The translations under genes were made by a program, and so were the position numbers. Source: Hymenobacter glacialis (GTDB lineage: Bacteria; Bacteroidota; Bacteroidia; Cytophagales; Hymenobacteraceae). Taken from it: a stretch of 64,000 nucleotides of DNA. Location: assembly GCF_001816165.1 (NCBI RefSeq), contig NZ_MDZC01000046.1:186001-250000 (forward strand). Direction: 5' to 3'. Below the pieces are notes generated by a model. The model saw only the letters and a list, made by a program, of their open reading frames with translations, searched no databases and was not told where the DNA came from. Positions 9,657 to 16,699 of the stretch are shown here, in pieces (the first letter of the stretch is position 1; each line of letters opens with the position of its first letter).

Positions 9657-10463
9657 ATGCTGCCTAATTTATCGTCTTTGAACCTGAAGGCCCGTCCGCG
9701 CCGCACCCTTGCGGCTTTTGCCGTTGCAGGTGCCGTACTGACATTGGCTGGCTGTAAAAATGAGTCGGTTCCCGCGCCCGATTCCGGGGCCGGGTATTAT
9801 CCGGTGGCAGTGGGCAACTTCTGGACCTACGCCGTGGCCGATTCCCTCTGGAGCCAGGCCACGCAAACGGCGCCCAGCGTGGTCACGTCCACGGCCTACC
9901 AGTTCAAGGAAACGATAACGGAGGAGTTCACCGATGCGGCGGGCAAAAAGGTGTTCCGGCTGGTGCGTTCCAAGCGGCAAAATGCTTCTCAGGAGTTCAA
10001 GAACGACAGCGTGTTTGTGTTGAGCGCCACTGGCCAGTCGGTGGTGCTCACCCGCAACAACACGCGCACCTTGGAATTAATATTTCCCGTTCGCGAGGGC
10101 CGGCTGTGGAACTTCAACGCCTTCAACAACAATTTCAACGACACCATAACGGCCGAAACCCGCCGCTACAGCCGGGTAGGAGAGCCCTTTACCATCCGGG
10201 CGGTGGCCGGCAGCCCCGCCCAGACGTTCGCCAACACCATAACCACCGCCAACGCCGGCGTTGCCGCCGAAAACAGCCTGCTGAAACGAATCGGCTACCA
10301 GCAGGTGTTTGCCAAAGGAGTGGGTCCGGTTTACCGGCGGCGCGACTACTTCCTGAACTACAACTACACCGACTCCCGCACCGGCAACCAGATTTACGTG
10401 CCAGGGTCTTACTTTTTTGGTTTTTCGCGTCGCGAAACCCTTATCGACTACGGCCCGCGCTAA
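9657..10463 (+). CDS. lipoprotein of unknown function
   Basis: 268 residues from the ATG at 9657. The frame extends upstream to 9600, but that would overlap mnmA. A lipoprotein signal peptide ends at the lipobox LTLAGC (cysteine near residue 36). The mature part is a beta-rich domain containing YYPVAVGNFWTYAVADSLW, a motif seen in many Bacteroidota lipoproteins of unknown role. It follows mnmA by 31 bases and precedes the subtilase gene by 43 bases on the same strand, so the three may be co-transcribed. Confidence 0.8.
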   Translation: MLPNLSSLNLKARPRRTLAAFAVAGAVLTLAGCKNESVPAPDSGAGYYPVAVGNFWTYAVADSLWSQATQTAPSVVTSTAYQFKETITEEFTDAAGKKVFRLVRSKRQNASQEFKNDSVFVLSATGQSVVLTRNNTRTLELIFPVREGRLWNFNAFNNNFNDTITAETRRYSRVGEPFTIRAVAGSPAQTFANTITTANAGVAAENSLLKRIGYQQVFAKGVGPVYRRRDYFLNYNYTDSRTGNQIYVPGSYFFGFSRRETLIDYGPR

Positions 10464-10506
10464 GTGCGCCGGGGTGCCTTTCTAACCTATTTTCCGTTCC
10501 TGCTCA

Positions 10507-12198
10507 ATGGTAGCTTCCTCGATTAAATGGCTGATTCTGGTGGTAGCGAGCGGGGCACTTAGCGTGCTGGCGGCCGCGCCGGCAGCAGGGCAGGGCACCG
10601 TGCGCCGGCACTTGGTGTACTTCCGCGACAAGGCGGGCACGCCGTTTACAGTGGCCCAGCCCCAGGCGTTTCTGTCGGCACGGTCGCTGGCGCGCCGCAG
10701 CCGGCAGGGCATTGCCGTGCTGCCCCGCGATTTGCCGGTGAGCCCGGCCTACGTGGCGCAGGTACGGGGCGTGGCCGGTAAAGTCACGGTGCATTATACC
10801 TCGCGCTGGTTCAATGCCGCTGTGGTTTCCTGCGATTCTGTGACGCTGGCCCGCGTTACGGCGCTGGCCCCGGTGCGGAGCGCCAGCACCCTCAACCGCA
10901 GCTTCCAGGCACACACCCCGGCACCGGCCCCCGCGCAGGTGCCGCCGCCTGCCGCCCGCACCGCTGCGGCCAGTCGGGCCCAGTACGGCTCGGCGTACCG
11001 CCAAAACGAGCAGATTGGCGCCCTGGCCATGCACGACGCCGGTTTCCGGGGCGAGGGCATGCAAATTGCCGTATTTGATGCGGGCTTCCCGGGAGTTGAT
11101 AAGATTTCGGCCTTGCAGCCGCTGTTTCAGGACAAGCGCCTGGTGGGCACCCGCAACTTTGTGGATGGTGGCACTAACGTATTCACCCGTAATAGCCACG
11201 GCACCAACTGCTTGTCGACCATGGCTGGCAACCAGCCGGGCTTTTACATTGGAAGCGCGCCCAAGGCTACCTTCCACCTGTGCATCACGGAAGACACCAA
11301 CTCTGAGCACCCCATAGAGGAAGCCAACTGGCTGGCTGCCGCCGAGTACGCCGACTCCGTGGGAGTCGATATCATCAGCTCCTCGCTGGGTTACACCACG
11401 TTTGACCGGCCTTCAAAGTCCTACACCTACGCCGACATGAACGGCCGCACGGCCATCAGCTCGCGGGCGGCTACGATGGCGGCGCGGGTGGGCATCTTGG
11501 TGGTGAACGCGGCCGGCAACGAGGGCGATGACCCCTGGCGCTATATTTCGGCCCCCGCTGATGCCGATTCCATTATCTCGGTGGGCGCCGTGGACTCCCT
11601 GGGCAATCGGGCAAATTTCAGCTCCTTTGGCCCCACGGCCGACGGGCGCATTAAACCCACGCTTGCAGCCATGGGGCAGGCCGCGGCCGTGCTTTCTCCC
11701 AACGGCTCTGCCTTTCGCGGCAATGGTACTTCGTATGCCTGCCCGGTGCTGGCGGGCATGGTGGCCGGTTTCTGGCAGGCCAACCCCACGCTCACGGCCC
11801 AGCAAGTCATTGCGGCTCTGCGCGCCACGGCCTCGCTAAGCACCGCACCCAACAACAACCTGGGCTACGGGATTCCAAACTTTGTGACCGCCCACAACGC
11901 CGTAAACCCCACCAAACCCCTGCAACCCAACAGCCAGCCACCAGCCGATGGCCTAGGGCTGTACCCCAACCCCACCGACAACGGCACCCTGACGCTGGTC
12001 CTGCCCGAGGCGCTGCGGGGCCAGCCGCTGCGGGTGCGCATCATTGACGGACGCGGCGCGCTGGTGACGCAGCAGCAGCTGCCGGCGGCTACTGGCAGTG
12101 AGGTGGCCCTGCGGCTGGGCCTCTTGGCCAAAGGCGCGTACACCTGCGAGGTGAGCGCCGGGACCACGCGCCGCACGGCGCGGTTTGTTCAGGAGTAA
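10507..12198 (+). CDS. S8 family subtilisin-like protease with type IX secretion sorting domain
   Basis: 563 residues. Residues 1-29 are a signal peptide. A propeptide-like region (about 33-130) is followed by the peptidase S8 domain. The catalytic triad can be read as D191 (AVFDAGF), H231 (NSHGTNC) and S409 (GTSYACP), with the oxyanion asparagine N338 (AAGNEGDD). The last 80 residues begin LGLYPNPTDNG and end in RTARFVQE, the por secretion tail (T9SS type A sorting domain), so the mature protease is expected to cross the outer membrane and be released or anchored there. A strong terminator follows. Confidence 0.94.
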   Translation: MVASSIKWLILVVASGALSVLAAAPAAGQGTVRRHLVYFRDKAGTPFTVAQPQAFLSARSLARRSRQGIAVLPRDLPVSPAYVAQVRGVAGKVTVHYTSRWFNAAVVSCDSVTLARVTALAPVRSASTLNRSFQAHTPAPAPAQVPPPAARTAAASRAQYGSAYRQNEQIGALAMHDAGFRGEGMQIAVFDAGFPGVDKISALQPLFQDKRLVGTRNFVDGGTNVFTRNSHGTNCLSTMAGNQPGFYIGSAPKATFHLCITEDTNSEHPIEEANWLAAAEYADSVGVDIISSSLGYTTFDRPSKSYTYADMNGRTAISSRAATMAARVGILVVNAAGNEGDDPWRYISAPADADSIISVGAVDSLGNRANFSSFGPTADGRIKPTLAAMGQAAAVLSPNGSAFRGNGTSYACPVLAGMVAGFWQANPTLTAQQVIAALRATASLSTAPNNNLGYGIPNFVTAHNAVNPTKPLQPNSQPPADGLGLYPNPTDNGTLTLVLPEALRGQPLRVRIIDGRGALVTQQQLPAATGSEVALRLGLLAKGAYTCEVSAGTTRRTARFVQE

Positions 12199-12226
12199 TC
12201 TAAAGAAATAAGGATAATTTGTTGTG

Positions 12227-12256
12227 AAAAAGGCCGGCGGAAACGTCGGCCTTTCT
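12227..12256 (+). terminator. intrinsic terminator of the subtilase gene
   Basis: AAAGGCCG and CGGCCTTT flank a short loop, ending in CTTTCT. It starts 29 bases after the stop codon. Confidence 0.8.
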
Positions 12257-12281
12257 GTAGGGTTTTGCCGTGCATTATGGC

Positions 12282-12312
12282 TTGTTTTTGAGGGTGGTGT
12301 TTCGTACTTTTA
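12282..12312 (+). promoter_or_regulatory. promoter of the zinc-ribbon gene
   Basis: TTG at 12282-12284, a 20-base spacer and TACTTTTA at 12305-12312 resemble the Bacteroidota -33/-7 arrangement. The start codon at 12345 is 32 bases further on. This argues against an earlier in-frame ATG at 12270, which lies upstream of the promoter. Confidence 0.45.
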
Positions 12313-12344
12313 AAGCTCAAAACCATCCTATTTTCTTGCAGTAC

Positions 12345-12665
12345 ATGTTGCAAATGATGATTTCCAAGCGCATTGGGCGCCGCCAGTTTCACTTTACAGT
12401 GCAGGGCAATAATTTTCATGAAACCGTGGCCGAGTACGACAGGCTGAGCTTCTCCGATGTGGCCGCGTGCGGCCTCTGCGGCTCCGATAACCTGGACCTG
12501 ACCAGCCGCGTGGCCCAGGACAAATTCAAGTACACTTCTGTGAGGTGCCTCGACTGCCGAGCCGACCTCACCTTTGGCAAAACCCAGAAAGACGACCAGA
12601 CTGTGTTCCTGCGCCGCCGCGAGGGCGGGGAGCTGGACTGGAAAGCATTCGAAAAATCGGTATAG
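12345..12665 (+). CDS. small zinc-ribbon protein, unknown function
   Basis: 106 residues from the ATG at 12345. Residues 30-45 read HETVAEYDRLSFSDVA, followed by two Cys pairs, CGLCGSDN and CLDC, spaced about 28 residues apart: a four-cysteine zinc ribbon. The C-terminal part (KTQKDDQTVFLRRREGGELD) resembles a family of uncharacterised proteins found in Bacteroidota chromosomes and phages, from memory only. Nucleic-acid binding is an inference from the fold. It is flanked by its own promoter and terminator, so it is monocistronic. Confidence 0.72.
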   Translation: MLQMMISKRIGRRQFHFTVQGNNFHETVAEYDRLSFSDVAACGLCGSDNLDLTSRVAQDKFKYTSVRCLDCRADLTFGKTQKDDQTVFLRRREGGELDWKAFEKSV

Positions 12666-12702
12666 AAAATCATTCGGCCGCCCGGCCGGTTACACACCAC
12701 CC

Positions 12703-12735
12703 GAACGGCATCCTGACAGCAGGGTGCCGTTCTTT
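12703..12735 (+). terminator. terminator of the zinc-ribbon gene
   Basis: GAACGGCA..CCTG pairs with CAGG..TGCCGTTC around an ACAG loop (12703-12731), followed by TTT. It is 37 bases after the stop codon. Confidence 0.75.
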
Positions 12736-12778
12736 GCGTTAACGCGTGGGGCCGCCCCACTCACCTTGCCCCATTTCC

Positions 12779-13369
12779 ATGTTCACCGGAATTATTGAAG
12801 CCCTCGGCACCATCGTTGCCGTGGATAACCACGGCACCAACCGCCATTTCACCGTCGCGTCGCCTTTTGCCGCCGAGCTCAAAATTGACCAAAGCGTGGC
12901 GCACGATGGCGTGTGCCTCACGGTGGTGGCCGTGGACGCGGCCGCGGGTACCCACGTGGTCACGGCCATTGACGAAACCATGCGCGTTACCAACCTCACC
13001 CAGTGGCAGCCCGGGCGCCACGTCAACCTGGAGCGCTGCCTGGCCGCCACGGGCCGGTTCGACGGCCACATTGTGCAGGGGCACGTAGACGCCACGGCAA
13101 CCTGCCTGAGCGTGACCGACCAGCAAGGTTCCTGGCTGTTCCGGTTTGGGCACGAGCCTGGCCCCGGCCGCCTCACCGTGGAAAAAGGCTCCATTTGCGT
13201 GAACGGCACCAGCCTGACCTGCTTCGAAAGCACCGACGAGGGCTTCACCGTGGCCATTATCCCGTACACCTACGAGCACACCAGCTTTCAGCAGCTGCAA
13301 GCCGGGGAAACCGTGAACCTGGAGTTCGACATCGTGGGCAAGTACGTGGCCAAGCTGCTGGGCAAGTAA
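12779..13369 (+). CDS. ribE: riboflavin synthase alpha subunit
   Basis: 196 residues from the ATG at 12779 (MFTGIIEALGTIV, the invariant N-terminus). It dismutates two 6,7-dimethyl-8-ribityllumazine molecules into riboflavin. The two tandem lumazine-binding domains are visible: residues 1-95, with VAHDGVCLTVV and GRFDGHIVQGHVD, and residues 96-196, with EKGSICVNGTSLTCFE and IIPYTYEHTSF. No FMN riboswitch-like structure is seen upstream; the space holds the previous gene's terminator. Confidence 0.96.
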   Translation: MFTGIIEALGTIVAVDNHGTNRHFTVASPFAAELKIDQSVAHDGVCLTVVAVDAAAGTHVVTAIDETMRVTNLTQWQPGRHVNLERCLAATGRFDGHIVQGHVDATATCLSVTDQQGSWLFRFGHEPGPGRLTVEKGSICVNGTSLTCFESTDEGFTVAIIPYTYEHTSFQQLQAGETVNLEFDIVGKYVAKLLGK

Positions 13370-13441
13370 AATACCGGCGCAGCAAGGTGCAACCAATAAG
13401 TGGAGGTGCCGGTCAGGCAGTAAGCCACCTGCTTTTTCGCA

Positions 13442-14101
13442 ATGAAAATATTGCACCCCGCCATCGCCTTATTAACCTTGCTAACCTCCCTTAGCGGCTG
13501 CGCCAAAGTAGACGGCCCCACGCCGGATGGTGACAAAAGCTGCCTCGAAAAACAGGAGGTGCCCGTGAGCGCGCACAGCATCAGCGCTAATGAGAAAGCC
13601 ACAGTTGACCAATTATTTACTGCCAACGGCATCGACAAACGCAATTTTCGGTATATCCGCTATTCGCGGGGCGAGCTGAAGACGTACTACCCGCCGTATG
13701 CCACGTTTGATGAGCAGGTGGTGCGGGTGGAGGAATACGCGAATGGCATTCGGGTATTCACCGGGCAGCTGATTTTTCTTTTTCGAAATGGCGCGTTCAG
13801 CTCCCGCACCGGCTCCGCCAGCGAAGCATTCAGCCTTGATGCTACCCCCAATGCAACACCCGAAAGCATTGGCGTGGTATTCCGTGCCGCCCTCAAAGAA
13901 TACGGCGACCCCGGCCCCCAGCCGTGCGTAGTGGTAGAGTTTGGGTATTACAACCTGAACGCCGGCACCGGCAATGCCCCCGAGCGGCTGGTGAAAGCCT
14001 GGAAAGCCTCGCGTAAGGGCAGTGAGTACCCATTCGCTTATGTTGAAGACAGGGAGGGCAAGCTTATCTACTACGACAACGGCATCAGGACCTTTCGGTA
14101 G
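13442..14101 (+). CDS. lipoprotein with FTP/PepSY-like propeptide fold
   Basis: 219 residues. A lipoprotein signal ends at the lipobox SLSGC, with the cysteine at about residue 20. The mature part has ANGIRVFTGQLIFLFRNGAF and later PFAYVEDREGKLIYYDNG. These recall the FTP/PepSY propeptide domains of thermolysin-type proteases, though no protease domain is present here. Function is unknown; an inhibitor- or chaperone-like role is speculation. It is 72 bases downstream of ribE. Confidence 0.72.
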   Translation: MKILHPAIALLTLLTSLSGCAKVDGPTPDGDKSCLEKQEVPVSAHSISANEKATVDQLFTANGIDKRNFRYIRYSRGELKTYYPPYATFDEQVVRVEEYANGIRVFTGQLIFLFRNGAFSSRTGSASEAFSLDATPNATPESIGVVFRAALKEYGDPGPQPCVVVEFGYYNLNAGTGNAPERLVKAWKASRKGSEYPFAYVEDREGKLIYYDNGIRTFR

Positions 14102-14201
14102 ATGGAAGCCAGGGGGAAGGGCCGATTTGCAGGCACCACCCGAAACCCCCGCGTGAGGGACCCGTAGGACCAATAAGTTTCCACGTAATCCCTTTGCCAT
14201 C

Positions 14202-14402
14202 ATGTCCAAACGTGAACTGATAGAGCCGAACGAAGGCGACAAGCGCTACATCCGCCGCGACGAGGACGGCCAGATTAAAGAGTCGGTTGACCTGAACCGG
14301 TCTTTATCGCTGGATGACCAACACAACTCCAAGAAAACCGCCAAGCCCGGGCAGGGCGATAGAGGCGACGGACACACCGGCAACCGCAAGCCTGCCGAAT
14401 AG
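14202..14402 (+). CDS. small conserved hydrophilic protein
   Basis: 66 residues, strongly charged, with ELIEPNEGDKRYIRRDEDGQ at residues 4-23 and KPGQGDRGDGHTG near the C-terminus. Proteins with the same GDKRYVRRDE...GQGDRGD pattern occur in several phyla and have no known function. It probably has little tertiary structure. No signal peptide or membrane segment is present. Confidence 0.8.
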   Translation: MSKRELIEPNEGDKRYIRRDEDGQIKESVDLNRSLSLDDQHNSKKTAKPGQGDRGDGHTGNRKPAE

Positions 14403-14436
14403 GTAGCGCATACTGTTGAGTAGCAGCCTCGTTTTT

Positions 14437-15051
14437 CTAAGAAAAGGCAAGGCCGCTGGTTAGTGTTTCGGGAGGAAGCGGTTGGGGCAGGCCGGCAGGT
14501 GATTCAAAAAAAGTTTTTGCCTCCTGCAGCGCCCTGGCATCGTCCTGGATGTCGTTGGGGCGGGAGCCTGAACCGTAGAGCATGCCACCCCAGAGCATTT
14601 GCATAAAGGCGGCGGTGAGCAGCAAACTCCCCTCTAGGGGTTGGGTGTCGGGCCGGTTGCCACTACTTACCACTATCGACCACAGCGTTTTGCCCGTCAT
14701 CTGCTCCCGGAAATTCAAGTTGGGGGTGCGTAGCCAGGCACTCCAATACTCGAGGTAATGCATGGCATGCACGGGCATGTTGTACATGTAGAGCGGCATG
14801 ACCAGCACCACATCGGTGGCATTAAGGGTGGCCTCAAGTAGCAGGCGGGCATTGCCGGCGGGCGGCTGGTAACCGGTGCCGTGGCGCAGGTCCGTGAAAT
14901 CGGGCAAGGGAAAGCTGTGCAGATTGAGCCATTGTTGCTCGTAGTGCGTCGGCAGAGAATGGGCCGCGCAGTAGGCCAGCTGTTCGCTGTTGCCGAGGCG
15001 GCGCGAGCTGGAAAGCAGGAACAAAAAACGTCGCCCGTGGCTGAGTACCAT
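14437..15051 (-). CDS. NAD(P)H-dependent FMN reductase / flavodoxin-like oxidoreductase
   Basis: 204 residues. The N-terminal FLFLLSSSRRLGNSEQLA is the FMN phosphate-binding loop of the flavodoxin-like reductases (S-x-R/S-x-G-N). VVLVMPLYMYNMPVHAMHYL near residue 95 matches the P-x-Y...P motif that packs on the flavin. Such enzymes reduce quinones, azo dyes or flavins with NAD(P)H; the true substrate is unknown. It is upstream-adjacent to the PAP2 gene on the same strand (9-base gap), so probably in one operon with it and hemF. Confidence 0.8.
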   Translation of the reverse strand: MVLSHGRRFLFLLSSSRRLGNSEQLAYCAAHSLPTHYEQQWLNLHSFPLPDFTDLRHGTGYQPPAGNARLLLEATLNATDVVLVMPLYMYNMPVHAMHYLEYWSAWLRTPNLNFREQMTGKTLWSIVVSSGNRPDTQPLEGSLLLTAAFMQMLWGGMLYGSGSRPNDIQDDARALQEAKTFFESPAGLPQPLPPETLTSGLAFS

Positions 15052-15060
15052 GTGAAATGA

Positions 15061-15639
15061 CTATGGATTGAGCTGCTGCCACCGCGGCGCCCAGTACCGG
15101 TAAGCAAATCCTGCCAGCACTCCCAGCAAGCCCCCCAGTAAAGCACCCCCCAGCACATCGGTGGGGTAATGGGCCCCAAGATACACCCGGCTGTAAGAAA
15201 GCAGCACGGCCCAGCCAAACACGCTCAGCCGGAGGACTTTGAAACGACCCTTCGGTAGCATAGTACCCATAAAAACGGCCAGTGCCATGGAGTTGGAAGC
15301 ATGCGAGGAAAGGAAACCAAATTGTCCGCCGCAGCCATCGGGCAGGTACAGATAGGGGAAAACCGCGGCGTCGTGACAGGGGCGCAGGCGCGCAAAAAAC
15401 GGTTTAAATAGCCGGCTGGTAATGAGGTCGGCCAAGCCCACTGCGGCCAGCACCAACGGCAGCAGAAGAATGGCCCGGCGGCGAAACACGTAGATGAACC
15501 ATCCAATGAGCAGGGCATATACCGGCAACCACACCTGGCGGTCGGAGGCAAATACCATTACGGCGTCGAGCGCCGGGCTGCGCAGGTGGTTGATGGCCAG
15601 CAGCAATTGCCGGTCGAGTTGCTTAATTGTTTCAAGCAT
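15061..15639 (-). CDS. PAP2-family membrane phosphatase
   Basis: 192 residues with about five membrane segments. The three phosphatase motifs are visible: KPFFARLRP (motif 1), SSHASNS (motif 2; the classic form is PSGH, so the first two positions vary) and SRVYLGAHYPTDVLGG (motif 3). Family members dephosphorylate undecaprenyl pyrophosphate or phosphatidic-acid-like lipids at the membrane face. The start codon at 15639 overlaps the last 8 bases of hemF, suggesting translational coupling. Confidence 0.9.
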   Translation of the reverse strand: MLETIKQLDRQLLLAINHLRSPALDAVMVFASDRQVWLPVYALLIGWFIYVFRRRAILLLPLVLAAVGLADLITSRLFKPFFARLRPCHDAAVFPYLYLPDGCGGQFGFLSSHASNSMALAVFMGTMLPKGRFKVLRLSVFGWAVLLSYSRVYLGAHYPTDVLGGALLGGLLGVLAGFAYRYWAPRWQQLNP

Positions 15640-16564
15640 CGGCGAGCCAGTCTACTCCCTTGCGCAGCCAGGCCAGGGTGGTGGCCTCCGGGGAATGGGG
15701 CGCAGGCGGCGCCGGATTGTAGGCCCAGCCGGTGCGGGGCGGCAGGCTCATGAGAATGGACTCAGTACGCCCGCCGGTTTCGAGGCCGAACCGGGTGCCC
15801 CGGTCAAAGGCCAGGTTAAACTCGGCGTAGCGGGCCCGGCGCATGCTTTGCCAAGCCTCTTCGCGCGCCGAAAAGGGCAAGGCGTGGTTTTCGGCCATGA
15901 GTTGGGTGTAAAATGGTCCAAACAACTCGGCCACGTCCTGCACAAAGCTGAACAGCTCCTCGGCCGAGCCGTCGGTGCCCACGGTCAGGCGGTCAAAGAA
16001 AATGCCGCCTACGCCGCGCGTTTCCTGGCGGTGGGGCAGGTAAAAATAATCGTCGGCCCAGCGCGTGAATTTGGGGTAATACGCCGGGTTGTGCCGGTCG
16101 CACACCGCACGCAGCTGCTCATGAAAGCGCCGCGCCTGGGCTTCGTCCACGTAAATGGGTGTAAGGTCGATGCCGCCGCCAAACCACGCCTCGCCGTTGC
16201 CGGCCTCAAAATAGCGCACGTTCATATGGATGATGGGCACCCGCGGGCTGTGCGGGTGCAGCACCACGCTCACCCCTGTGGCATAGAAAGACGGGTCGGG
16301 CATGTGCAGCTGCCGGGCCGCCGCGTCGCTCATTTGCCCCCACACGGCCGAAAACCCTACACCGCCTTTCTCCAGAATGCGGCCGTTTTCCAGTACCCGG
16401 GAACGGCCGCCACCGCCGCCTTCCCGCTGCCAGGCATCGGTGAGGAATCGAGTGGGGCCGGCATCGGCCGTTTCCAGCTGCTGGCACAGCCGCTGCTGGA
16501 AATCAGCCAGCCACGCTTCAATTTCGGGGCGAATGGTGGGCGAAAGTGAGGAAGATGCTGACAT
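15632..16564 (-). CDS. hemF: oxygen-dependent coproporphyrinogen III oxidase
   Basis: 310 residues from the ATG at 16564; a start 14 codons upstream is possible but adds nothing conserved. HemF decarboxylates two propionates of coproporphyrinogen III to give protoporphyrinogen IX, using O2. Signatures seen: GRILEKGGVGFSAVWG, HPHSPRVPIIHMNVRYFE, WFGGGIDLTPIYVDE, RWADDYFYLPHRQETRGVGG and RYAEFNLAFDRGTRFGLETG near the end. Length is normal. It heads a three-gene minus-strand unit with the PAP2 and flavin reductase genes. Confidence 0.96.
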   Translation of the reverse strand: MSASSSLSPTIRPEIEAWLADFQQRLCQQLETADAGPTRFLTDAWQREGGGGGRSRVLENGRILEKGGVGFSAVWGQMSDAAARQLHMPDPSFYATGVSVVLHPHSPRVPIIHMNVRYFEAGNGEAWFGGGIDLTPIYVDEAQARRFHEQLRAVCDRHNPAYYPKFTRWADDYFYLPHRQETRGVGGIFFDRLTVGTDGSAEELFSFVQDVAELFGPFYTQLMAENHALPFSAREEAWQSMRRARYAEFNLAFDRGTRFGLETGGRTESILMSLPPRTGWAYNPAPPAPHSPEATTLAWLRKGVDWLADA

Positions 16565-16668
16565 TAAACCGCTGTAGTGGCAGAAGGATACGCTGGGGCA
16601 AAACACCAGAAAGCCACGAAAGGTCCGCGGGTATTTGCCGCCACAAAGATAGGGCGGCGGGGGAAGCG

Positions 16669-16676
16669 TACTTTTG
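16669..16676 (+). promoter_or_regulatory. -7 box for the E1 gene
   Basis: TACTTTTG matches TAnnTTTG and lies 23 bases before the ATG at 16700. A TTTG at 16634-16637 is too far away (31 bases) to be a normal -33 partner. Confidence 0.4.
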
Positions 16677-16699
16677 TGCCCTAACCTCTCCTGCCCCTG

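Noticed and set aside
12661..12778. Possible FMN riboswitch before ribE
   Set aside because: The only structure there is the terminator of the zinc-ribbon gene; the conserved RFN elements are absent.
15494..16549. 351-codon plus-strand frame opposite hemF and the PAP2 gene
   Set aside because: Both minus-strand genes have full sets of conserved motifs, so this frame is a by-product.
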